A DNA stretch of 64,000 nucleotides from Rhodococcus sp. Leaf278. Its GTDB lineage: Bacteria; Actinomycetota; Actinomycetes; Mycobacteriales; Mycobacteriaceae. Location of the stretch: NCBI RefSeq assembly GCF_001426085.1, contig NZ_LMRR01000012.1:65318-129317 (forward strand), read 5' to 3'. The notes beneath the pieces were generated by a model. It saw nothing but the letters and a program-made list of their open reading frames with translations. It searched no databases and was not told where the DNA came from. Below, in pieces: positions 8,608 through 16,059 of the stretch (the stretch's first letter is position 1; the number at the start of each line of letters is the position of its first letter). A program made the position numbers and the translations under genes.

Positions 8608-9323
8608 TGACCCCGACTCTGGTTTTGGTAGCTCACGGCACCCGAAACCCCCGTGGTGTCGAGATGATCGCCGCACTTGCCGATGCAGTGTCGACGCAGA
8701 TCGGTGCCACTCGTGTTGCATTCGTCGACGTGCTCGGGCCGTCCCCGGCCGAGGTGCTGCGCGACACCCCCGGATCGGCGGTCGTGGTACCGGCATTTTT
8801 GGCATCGGGCTACCACGTCCACACCGACGTACCGCGAGAAATCGAGGAGAGCGCCCATGCCTCGGTTGCGGTCACCCGTGCTCTGGGGCCGGACCCCGTA
8901 CTCGCGGAGGTCATGCTCGATCGACTACGCGACTCCGGTTGGCGCACAGGCGATTCGATCGTGCTCGCCGCTGCAGGGTCGTCCGACCCCCGAGCGCTGG
9001 CAGAACACGTTCGAGCCGCGGCGATGCTGGCCGACGTCGCTCGGGTGCCGGTACGCGTCGGATACGTGGCCACCGCTGTGCCCACGGTGGCCGAGGCGGT
9101 GTCGGCACTGCGCGACGAGGGGCACACCCGAATCTTCGTCGCGTCGTATCTGTTGGCGCGGGGGCTGTTTCACAACCGTCTGGCCGACGCAGGTGCAGAC
9201 GGCGTCGGTGAGCCGCTGGGAGTCCATCCGGCAATCGTCGATCTGGTGGTGGACCGCTATTTCGAGGGCGTTCGTTCACTCACCGCGGCAGCGGAAGAAT
9301 GGTCACCGGCTCGTCGGCGGTGA
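8607..9323 (+). CDS. Sirohydrochlorin ferrochelatase, CbiX/SirB type
   Basis: A 238-residue type II chelatase that inserts metal into sirohydrochlorin, giving the siroheme needed by NirB. The N-terminal half has VLVAHGTRNPRG with the metal-binding His and, further on, PAFLASGYHVHTDVP with the second His pair; the C-terminal half repeats the fold in degenerate form (LAAAGSSDP, VASYLLARGLFHNRL). This duplicated arrangement of about 240 residues is normal for actinobacterial members. The ATG overlaps the stop of the regulator upstream (ATGA). The end overlaps the convergent mobA-moeA gene by 44 bases. Sirohydrochlorin cobaltochelatase activity is the alternative, less likely given the nir context. 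Confidence 0.88.
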   Translation: MTPTLVLVAHGTRNPRGVEMIAALADAVSTQIGATRVAFVDVLGPSPAEVLRDTPGSAVVVPAFLASGYHVHTDVPREIEESAHASVAVTRALGPDPVLAEVMLDRLRDSGWRTGDSIVLAAAGSSDPRALAEHVRAAAMLADVARVPVRVGYVATAVPTVAEAVSALRDEGHTRIFVASYLLARGLFHNRLADAGADGVGEPLGVHPAIVDLVVDRYFEGVRSLTAAAEEWSPARRR

Positions 9324-11064
9324 TCTCAGCGGGTACCAGTGCAAGCGCATCCCGTCCGACCAAGTGGCCCAAGTGTGCAGTGCGTACCTCGGTATCGGCC
9401 CGCCAGCGCGTGCCGTCGACGGTGACAGGGACGAGGCGTGGGACGGCGAATCGAACGTCTGCGGCGTTGGACAACAGACCCATCCGTGGTGGACGGACCG
9501 TTCTGCCGGTGAGCGCGTCCACGATCGCGGGTGCCGTCAGCAGTGTGGTCGCAACGGCCGCAAGCGGGTTGCCGGGTAGTCCGAGCACCACCGTGCCGTC
9601 CGGCAGTGCCGCGGTGATCTGCGAACCGCCGGGTCGAACACGCATCCGGCCGACGATGGCTTCCGCGTCGAGTGCTGCCAGCGTCGAGCGCAGTTGATCG
9701 GCGGCCCCGCCACCGGTGGCTCCGACCACGATGACGACCTCCAGATCTTGTGTGCGAGTCAGGACGTCTCGAAACTCCGCCGCCGAGTCGTCGAGCAGTG
9801 TCACCTCGACGACCGCGATGCCGCAGTGCGCCAGATACTCCGGCAACACCGAACCGAGAACGTCCCTGGTCTCGCCGGGAGCCAGTGGACCGCTCGATCG
9901 AATCTCGTTGCCGCTGATCACTATTCGACCACGAACCGGACCGCGCACCGTGACGTCCAACACTTCCGCGCTGGCGGCGAGAGACCGTACCGCCGCATCG
10001 ATCGGAGTTCCGGCCGCGACGAGTTCGGTGCCCGGCAGCCAGTCCTCGCCGCGTCGACGTGTGTCGTCGGATTCGCCTGTGTTCGACAGTCGACGCACAG
10101 ACCCGTCCGGATCGCGGGTCACGTGCTCGTCGCGCACCACCGTCGTCGCCCCGGGCGGCAGCGCAGCACCGGTCGCGATGCGCACCGCCGTTCCATCGAC
10201 GAGTCCGGCGATATCGGCACTTCCGGCGTAAGCGATCTCGGGCCGCAGAGTCCATGGCTCGGAGCCGCAGACGGCGTAACCGTCCATCGCGGAGATGTCG
10301 ACTGCCGGCAGCGCGGTCTGGGACACGAGGGGTTCCGCAAGGACGGTTCCAGCACTGTGCTGCAGGGAAATTCGAGCGGTCGACAGGGGAGGGAGGCTGC
10401 TTCGGATGCGCTCCATCGCCTCGGCGACCTCGAGCGTCTGTGACGGCTGCGCGGCGAGTCGAGCGGCCCGCAGCTCGGCAGGAGTGTCGCAGTCCTCGAT
10501 ACCGGGTAGCGCGATGACCTGATGATCGACCGGAACGATCCGGCGCATCGGTACACCTTCGGCCGAATCGAGCTGTGCCACAGCGGATCGCAGCGTTGCT
10601 TGCTGCCATACTCCCAACAGGAATTGCGTGCGGCCCGCACTGTCGCGAGCGAATACCGCATCTGCTTCGGAGTGTGCGATGGAATCGATCAGGGACCTCA
10701 GTGCGGCGGAGTCGAGAAATGGAATGTCCGACGCGACAACGGCCACCAGATCTGCGGTGTGCTCTGATCGGGCGTTGTCATCGAGGGATTGCAGTCCTGC
10801 GGCGAGAGCAGCAACAGGTCCACCACCGGCAGGAGACTCGCGAGTCTGGACGACGTGATCCGCCACGCCGTCACGTGGTGGACCCACCAGAACCGTTCTA
10901 CGGCAGTTCGATACGGCGTCCACGGCGATGTCGACCAGGCGACGACCGCCGACGGTCAGAGCCGGCTTGTCGACTTCTTTCGACGCAGGTGAGTGCTCGG
11001 GATCGACCATCCTCGATCCGCGACCGCCGGCGAGGACGATCGCATCGCAGACCGGTTGCATCAT
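9280..11064 (-). CDS. Fused MobA-MoeA molybdenum cofactor protein
   Basis: A 594-residue fusion. Residues about 5-190 are a MobA-like nucleotidyltransferase (LAGGRGSRM loop; PAGGGPVAALAAGL; VVASDIPFLD with the metal Asp). Residues about 200-594 are MoeA: VDISAMDGYAV, VRIATGAALPPGATTVV, the molybdopterin-binding VVGATGGGAADQL, and VVLGLPGNPLAAVAT. MoeA inserts molybdate into adenylylated molybdopterin; MobA attaches GMP to form the bis-MGD cofactor of nitrate reductases. Fusion could channel the product. The frame is open to 11301 but that part lies over the thioesterase gene; the start is ATG 11064 (or ATG 11061). It follows the thioesterase by 13 bases. Confidence 0.9.
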   Translation of the reverse strand: MMQPVCDAIVLAGGRGSRMVDPEHSPASKEVDKPALTVGGRRLVDIAVDAVSNCRRTVLVGPPRDGVADHVVQTRESPAGGGPVAALAAGLQSLDDNARSEHTADLVAVVASDIPFLDSAALRSLIDSIAHSEADAVFARDSAGRTQFLLGVWQQATLRSAVAQLDSAEGVPMRRIVPVDHQVIALPGIEDCDTPAELRAARLAAQPSQTLEVAEAMERIRSSLPPLSTARISLQHSAGTVLAEPLVSQTALPAVDISAMDGYAVCGSEPWTLRPEIAYAGSADIAGLVDGTAVRIATGAALPPGATTVVRDEHVTRDPDGSVRRLSNTGESDDTRRRGEDWLPGTELVAAGTPIDAAVRSLAASAEVLDVTVRGPVRGRIVISGNEIRSSGPLAPGETRDVLGSVLPEYLAHCGIAVVEVTLLDDSAAEFRDVLTRTQDLEVVIVVGATGGGAADQLRSTLAALDAEAIVGRMRVRPGGSQITAALPDGTVVLGLPGNPLAAVATTLLTAPAIVDALTGRTVRPPRMGLLSNAADVRFAVPRLVPVTVDGTRWRADTEVRTAHLGHLVGRDALALVPAEITADEPVTILPLPR

Positions 11065-11077
11065 GTTTCGAGAGCTC

Positions 11078-11524
11078 TCATGTCGGCAGAGGCACGTTCT
11101 GCAGCCGAACCTGCCCACGCGCAATCGTCTTTCCGCTGTCGGAGGCAGTAATCGTGACCAGCCACAATTGCTGAACACGGCCCTGCTGCAGCGGTTCTGC
11201 GATAACGTCGACGCGTCCGCCTTTGCTCGCGCGCAGGAAGTCGGTGCCGTTGTGCACGCCGACGGCGAACTCACCACGATCCTTGACCGCTTCACTGGCA
11301 CCGATACTGGCGGCGCTCTCGACGGCGGTCGTGTAGACCCCGCCGTGTACTACGCCCCAGGGGGTGAAGTGCTCGTCCGTCAAGTCGATGTGACCCGACA
11401 CCCGGGTGCCCGAGACCTCGTCGACGATGAGTCCGGCAGAGGCGACGAAGGTGCTCGCCTTCGACAGGGCGAACTTCGCCGTGGGGCGTGGATCGAATTG
11501 CCCGAGCCCGTCTCTGATGTTCAT
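11078..11524 (-). CDS. PaaI-family hotdog thioesterase
   Basis: A 148-residue single hotdog-fold protein. The catalytic region is TPWGVVHGGVYTTAVESAAS, in which the HGG motif and a following acidic residue on the long helix are family hallmarks; later strands give VGVHNGTDFLRASKGGRV and QLWLVTITASDSGKTIARG. It would hydrolyse an acyl-CoA thioester in the cytoplasm; the substrate is not evident. Its ATG overlaps the stop of the ATL gene (ATGA), and it precedes mobA-moeA by 13 bases, so LipV-like hydrolase, ATL, thioesterase and mobA-moeA look like one minus-strand operon. Confidence 0.85.
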   Translation of the reverse strand: MNIRDGLGQFDPRPTAKFALSKASTFVASAGLIVDEVSGTRVSGHIDLTDEHFTPWGVVHGGVYTTAVESAASIGASEAVKDRGEFAVGVHNGTDFLRASKGGRVDVIAEPLQQGRVQQLWLVTITASDSGKTIARGQVRLQNVPLPT

Positions 11525-11862
11525 CCTCCGAGGTTAGTGGTCGAGTCGAGCGGCGATGGGAGCACCCCGAAGTCGAATCGAATCGACTTCAGCGGGACTC
11601 TGCCGTCGTGGACTGCCACTCCCTCGCTGCGCAGCGTCTCGAGCTGCCGGGTGGCCAGGTGCGGAGCGGGCCTGCCGCTTGCTCCGAGGACGCGATGCCA
11701 CGGTAGGTCGGCGGAGTCCGTTCGCATGATCCATCCCACGATGCGTGGGCTCGACAGGTCTGCAGCTGCCGCGATGTCCCCGTACGTGGCGACGTATCCC
11801 GGCGGAATGGACGCGACCAATGCGCGAACTCGCTCGACCTGGTCTTCGGTGATCTGTGCCAT
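11521..11862 (-). CDS. Alkyltransferase-like (ATL) protein, MGMT family
   Basis: A 113-residue protein with only the C-terminal DNA-binding domain of O6-alkylguanine-DNA alkyltransferases. It has PPGYVATYGDIA, the recognition-helix region SPRIVGWIM, and the active-site motif as LPWHRV: Trp55 stands where the methyl-accepting Cys of PCHRV should be. That substitution defines ATL proteins, which bind O6-alkylguanine and hand it to nucleotide excision repair without repairing it themselves. The ATG directly follows the stop of the hydrolase gene (TGAATG) and its end overlaps the thioesterase start by 4 bases. H37Rv has an equivalent, Rv3204 from memory, next to LipV. Confidence 0.9.
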   Translation of the reverse strand: MAQITEDQVERVRALVASIPPGYVATYGDIAAAADLSSPRIVGWIMRTDSADLPWHRVLGASGRPAPHLATRQLETLRSEGVAVHDGRVPLKSIRFDFGVLPSPLDSTTNLGG

Positions 11863-12648
11863 TCAGAGCACGGATCGCACCAGCTCGGCCACTTCGACCG
11901 GCTTGGCCTGGCCGACCATGTGATCGCAGTCCAGTTCGACGGTGCGCAGGTTCTCGCCGAGCTTCTCTCGCAGTGCATCGAGGAATTCGTTTGTGACATA
12001 AGGAGGTTCGACACGCATGGCCCGAACCACGATGGTCGGGACGCTCTCGGCGGGAACCACGATCGGTCGAGCCAGCTCGCCCCACGTCGCAACGATCGCC
12101 GGAATCGACATTCGCCACGCCACCTTGCCGCCGTCGGCGGGAACCAGGTGGTCGGCGACCTCGCGGTCGAGCAACTCGGTGGGCACGTCCGCCCACGCTC
12201 CGTGGATCTTCTCCGACCGCGCCTCGTCGGCGTCGGTGTAATCGGGGGACTTGGCGGTTGCCTCGGCCACCTCGAGCAGCTCGTCCGGCGGCAGAGCGAT
12301 CGCGGGATCGAGCAGAATCAGCGCCCGCACCGCGTCCGGGAACCTCTGTGCGAGATGGACGGCCAACGCGCCGCCGTACGAATGTCCGAGCACTACGACC
12401 GGACCCCGCGCGTGGGCGTCGAGTACTGCTTTCAGGGCTGTGACCTGGGCGTCGATGTCCCAGGGCGGCGTGGCCGGGGAATGGCCGTGGCCGATCAGAT
12501 CGGGAGCCAGAATTCGGGCTTCGGGCAGGTGATTGTCGGCGAGATCCCACCAGCGGGCACCGTGGCCGGTCACACCGTGAACGGCGAGGATTTCGGGACC
12601 GTCTGCGGGTCCGAACGTATGCAAATTCAACTCGGGCACGTCGACCAC
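11863..12648 (-). CDS. Alpha/beta hydrolase, LipV-like
   Basis: A 261-residue alpha/beta-hydrolase: oxyanion-hole motif LAVHGVTGHGARWW, nucleophile elbow VVLGHSYGGALAVHLA, the acidic residue region after RPIVVPAESVPTIVV, and the catalytic His in LDCDHMVGQAKPVE. No signal peptide. By gene order (next to ATL and adnA) it corresponds to LipV, Rv3203 in H37Rv from memory, reported as a lipase/esterase; its real substrate here is unknown. The frame is open far upstream, through the antisense strand of adnA; GTG 12648 is my choice, with GTG 12639 (MPELNLHTFG) possible. It is divergent from adnA across 99 bases and heads a four-gene operon. Confidence 0.8.
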   Translation of the reverse strand: MVDVPELNLHTFGPADGPEILAVHGVTGHGARWWDLADNHLPEARILAPDLIGHGHSPATPPWDIDAQVTALKAVLDAHARGPVVVLGHSYGGALAVHLAQRFPDAVRALILLDPAIALPPDELLEVAEATAKSPDYTDADEARSEKIHGAWADVPTELLDREVADHLVPADGGKVAWRMSIPAIVATWGELARPIVVPAESVPTIVVRAMRVEPPYVTNEFLDALREKLGENLRTVELDCDHMVGQAKPVEVAELVRSVL

Positions 12649-12747
12649 TATGCCGCATGGAGTGCCGCCGCGGATTCTGCCGGTCCACTGCAGGGGCCTC
12701 GATGCTGAGGCGAAGGTTGTCGGTGGTCCGTGATTGCATCTGTACCC

Positions 12748-15700
12748 ATGAGCACGGACGGCAGGCACGGCGCGACGGTCACCCTCGTCCGGGCACCCAA
12801 GGTGGATCTTCCCGCCCGCACGTGGGCCGGCGCGGCCGCTCGGCTGTTGTCGTCCCGACCGAATTCGGCGTCGGAGGCGGCGCAGGGCGCGCCCCGGTGG
12901 AATCCGTGGCAGATACTCGGTGGACCCGGCACGGGAAAGACATCGCTCGTCGCCGACTACGCGGTCTCGCGCATCGTCTCCGGGGACCCGGAATCGGTTC
13001 TGGTGCTCACCCAGTCCAAACGGGCGGCCACCGCGGTGCGTGAGGTGATCACCTCCGGCCTCTTCAGTGGAGACCACGCGCTGAGAGCGACACGTGAACC
13101 GTTGGTACGTACGGTGCACTCCTATGCGTTCGCGGTGCTCAGACTCCAGGCGTCTCTCTACGGCAACCCGCCACCGCGGTTGTTGACCGGTGCCGAGCAG
13201 GACGCCGTGGTGCGCGAGATGCTGCGCGGCGACCTCGAGGACGGTGCCGCCGAGTGGCCGGACAGATTGCGTCCGGCGCTCGGCACCTCGGGGTTCGTGA
13301 CCGCGGTGCGAGACATGATGCTCCGGTCTGCCGAACGCGGAATCGGGCCGGAAGACCTGATCAAACTCGGTCGTAAGCACAGCAAACCCGAGTGGATTGC
13401 GGTCGGGCGATTCGCCGCTCGGTACGAGCAAGCCATGTTGCTGCGCGGGGCAGTGGGCGTCGAAGCTGCGGGAGCCACGGCACCTGGTCTGGATGCCGCC
13501 GAGCTCATCGGTGCCGCGCTGATGGCGTTCGCTACCGATCCGGATCTGCTGCGCAGTGAACGTGCTCGCATCCGCCACCTCGTCGTCGACGACGCCCAGC
13601 ACCTCGATCCGCAAGCGGCACAATTGGTTCGGCTGATCGGTACCGACACCGAGTCGACCGTCGTCGCGGGGGATCCCGATCAATCCGTGTTCACTTTTCG
13701 CGGTGCCGATCCCACATTCGTGGCCGACCTGGTCGAGGTGAACTCGCCACGGCGGGTGGTGCTGATGCGCAATCACCGGTCCGTGCCGGAGGTGGCCGAG
13801 TTGACCGACATCGTGGCAAGGCGCTTGCCCGGGCTCGGCCGGCACCGGTGTCCCGAACCGGTGGCCGTTGCCCTATTCGGGAACCCTTCGGGACGAGTGC
13901 ATGTTGCGTCCTCGCCGGCCAAGGAAGCCGCGATCATCGCCGACGCCATGCGACGGGCCCACCTGATCGACGGGGTGCCGTGGTCCGAGATGGCCATCGT
14001 CGTGCGGTCGGTGCCGAGGACCGTCGCACCGCTGCGCCGGGCGCTGCACGCAGCGGGTGTTCCGATGGTCACGCCCACCTCGGAGCTTCCGCTGCATCGC
14101 CAGCACGGGGCGGTGGGTCTACTGCTGGTACTCCGTGCGATTTCCGATCCGACGTTCGACGGTGAAGACGCACTGGCATTGCTGTCCGGGCCGATCGGCG
14201 GAGCCGACCCGGTCGGTCTTCGTCGATTGCGTAGGGGCATGAGAAGACTCGAGCTCGCATCGGGCGGTGAACGCGACTCCGCCGAACTTCTCAGGGGCGT
14301 TCTCACCGACGATTCCCGCGGAAAGAACGAGGGGTTCGGCGGACTGTCGGATGTGGAGTCAGCGCCGCTGCGCAAAGCACTCGGCGTGATCCGGAAGGCC
14401 AGGGCGGTTGTCCGGACGGGCCGCGGTGTCGAGGACGTGTTGTGGGCAGCGTGGCAGGCGTCGGGTCTCGAACGTCGGTGGGCCGGCGCGTCGGCGTGGG
14501 GTGGCTCGGCCGGTGCCCAGGCGGACCGTGACCTCGATGCAGTGGTTGCATTGTTCGACGCGGCGGCAGCCTATGTCGACAGGCTGCCGCGCGCGCAGAT
14601 CGGTGGATTTCTCGATTACATTGCGCAGCAGGAGATTCCCACGCTGAGCTCCCATCGAGCCACGGTTCGGGCCGATGCCGTCACCCTGCTCAGTGCGCAT
14701 TCGGCTGCGGGTCGGGAATGGGAGCTCGTTGCGGTGGCCGGGGTTCAGGAAGGCCTGTGGCCGGGCCTGCGAGCGCGTGGAAGCCTGCTCGGGACCGACA
14801 CGCTGATCGACCTCGTGTCCGGGAAGTTCGACACCGGAGCAGCACTCGACGGACGTCTGTCGAAATCTGCACCCCTGCTCGCCGAGGAGCGCACGCTGTT
14901 TCTGGTCGCGTGCAGTCGAGCTCGATCGACTCTGCTCGTCACTGCCGTCGATTCCAGTACCGGAGACGCCGACCTCGTTCGTTCTCGCTTCGTCGACGAA
15001 CTGCGCGGGGTGGACGTCGATGGCGAGTCCCTCGTTCCGCTCGAAGCGCCCGAGTCCGCACATCGGGTGTTGGCGCTGCCGATGCTGGTCGCCGAGCTGC
15101 GCAGTGTCGTGTGCGATCCAGTCGTTGCCGAACACGATCCGGACAAGCGAGCCCGGGCTGCTCGCCATCTCGCCACTCTCGCCGACGCCGGTGTCCGAGG
15201 CGCGCATCCGGACGAGTGGTTCGGGGTGGCAGGGCTCAGTACCGACGCGCCGTTGTGGCAGCTCGGCGACGGTCCGGTGCCGCTGTCGCCGTCGACAGTG
15301 GAGCAGCTCACCACCTGCCCGCTGCGGTGGATGCTCGAACGTCACGGCGGCAACGACGGCACCAACACCCATGCGGTCACCGGGACTCTCGTACACACTC
15401 TCGTTCAGGCAGTGGCCGGTCGAATACCACCGGACGAACTCCGTCGTGCCCTCGAAACGGCTTGGGATGCAGTCGATCTCGGTTCGCGGTGGTACTCGCG
15501 GCACGAATTGGATCGAACCGGGGCAATGCTGGAGACATTCGAGAGTTGGCTGCACGGTAGTCGAGGTGAGCTCACCGAGGCCGGCGTAGAGGTGCGCGTC
15601 GACGGCATCCTCGAGGCCCGGTCGGAGAACGAGCCGGCGGTGGCCTTGCGTGGTCGTATCGATCGACTCGAACACGACCCGGACGGTCGGCCGGTGATCA

Positions 15701-16059
15701 TCGACGTCAAGACGGCGAAGACCGTCATGTCGAAGGAGGACGCACGTAATCATCATCAGCTGGCCACCTACCAGGTCGCTGCTGCAGCCGGTGCGATCGA
15801 GGGCGAGCCCGCGGGCGAACCCGGTGGAGCCCGGCTGGTGTTCGTTGCCAAACCGCACAACAAGGACGGGGCGACCGAGCGCGTACAGGAAGTTCCGACA
15901 CCGGAGAAGCTCGAGGAGTGGCGGGACACCGTGCACCAGGCCGCTTCGGCCACGCAGGGGCCGACATTCGAGGCGCGCGTGAACGATGGCTGTAGGCACT
16001 GCCCGGTGAAGTCGAGTTGCCCGGCGCACGAGACCGGACGGCAGGTGACCGAGCAGTGA
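12748..16059 (+). CDS. adnA: AdnA-like subunit of the mycobacterial-type double-strand-break resection helicase-nuclease
   Basis: A 1103-residue UvrD-like motor fused to a RecB-family nuclease. Walker A is GGPGTGKT (residues 58-65); motif II is VVDDAQH (Asp281-Asp282), so the usual catalytic Glu of DExx is Asp. Later motifs include AGDPDQSVFTFRGADP and VLMRNHRSVPEV. The nuclease has GRIDRLEHDPD and VIIDVKTAK (Asp986, Lys988). Four Cys, one in TTCPLRW and three in CRHCPVKSSCP at the end, are spaced like an AddB-type [4Fe-4S] cluster. With AdnB it would unwind and resect broken ends. ATG 12748 lacks a ribosome site; GTG 12730 is the alternative. The end overlaps adnB by 4 bases. Confidence 0.88.
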   Translation: MSTDGRHGATVTLVRAPKVDLPARTWAGAAARLLSSRPNSASEAAQGAPRWNPWQILGGPGTGKTSLVADYAVSRIVSGDPESVLVLTQSKRAATAVREVITSGLFSGDHALRATREPLVRTVHSYAFAVLRLQASLYGNPPPRLLTGAEQDAVVREMLRGDLEDGAAEWPDRLRPALGTSGFVTAVRDMMLRSAERGIGPEDLIKLGRKHSKPEWIAVGRFAARYEQAMLLRGAVGVEAAGATAPGLDAAELIGAALMAFATDPDLLRSERARIRHLVVDDAQHLDPQAAQLVRLIGTDTESTVVAGDPDQSVFTFRGADPTFVADLVEVNSPRRVVLMRNHRSVPEVAELTDIVARRLPGLGRHRCPEPVAVALFGNPSGRVHVASSPAKEAAIIADAMRRAHLIDGVPWSEMAIVVRSVPRTVAPLRRALHAAGVPMVTPTSELPLHRQHGAVGLLLVLRAISDPTFDGEDALALLSGPIGGADPVGLRRLRRGMRRLELASGGERDSAELLRGVLTDDSRGKNEGFGGLSDVESAPLRKALGVIRKARAVVRTGRGVEDVLWAAWQASGLERRWAGASAWGGSAGAQADRDLDAVVALFDAAAAYVDRLPRAQIGGFLDYIAQQEIPTLSSHRATVRADAVTLLSAHSAAGREWELVAVAGVQEGLWPGLRARGSLLGTDTLIDLVSGKFDTGAALDGRLSKSAPLLAEERTLFLVACSRARSTLLVTAVDSSTGDADLVRSRFVDELRGVDVDGESLVPLEAPESAHRVLALPMLVAELRSVVCDPVVAEHDPDKRARAARHLATLADAGVRGAHPDEWFGVAGLSTDAPLWQLGDGPVPLSPSTVEQLTTCPLRWMLERHGGNDGTNTHAVTGTLVHTLVQAVAGRIPPDELRRALETAWDAVDLGSRWYSRHELDRTGAMLETFESWLHGSRGELTEAGVEVRVDGILEARSENEPAVALRGRIDRLEHDPDGRPVIIDVKTAKTVMSKEDARNHHQLATYQVAAAAGAIEGEPAGEPGGARLVFVAKPHNKDGATERVQEVPTPEKLEEWRDTVHQAASATQGPTFEARVNDGCRHCPVKSSCPAHETGRQVTEQ

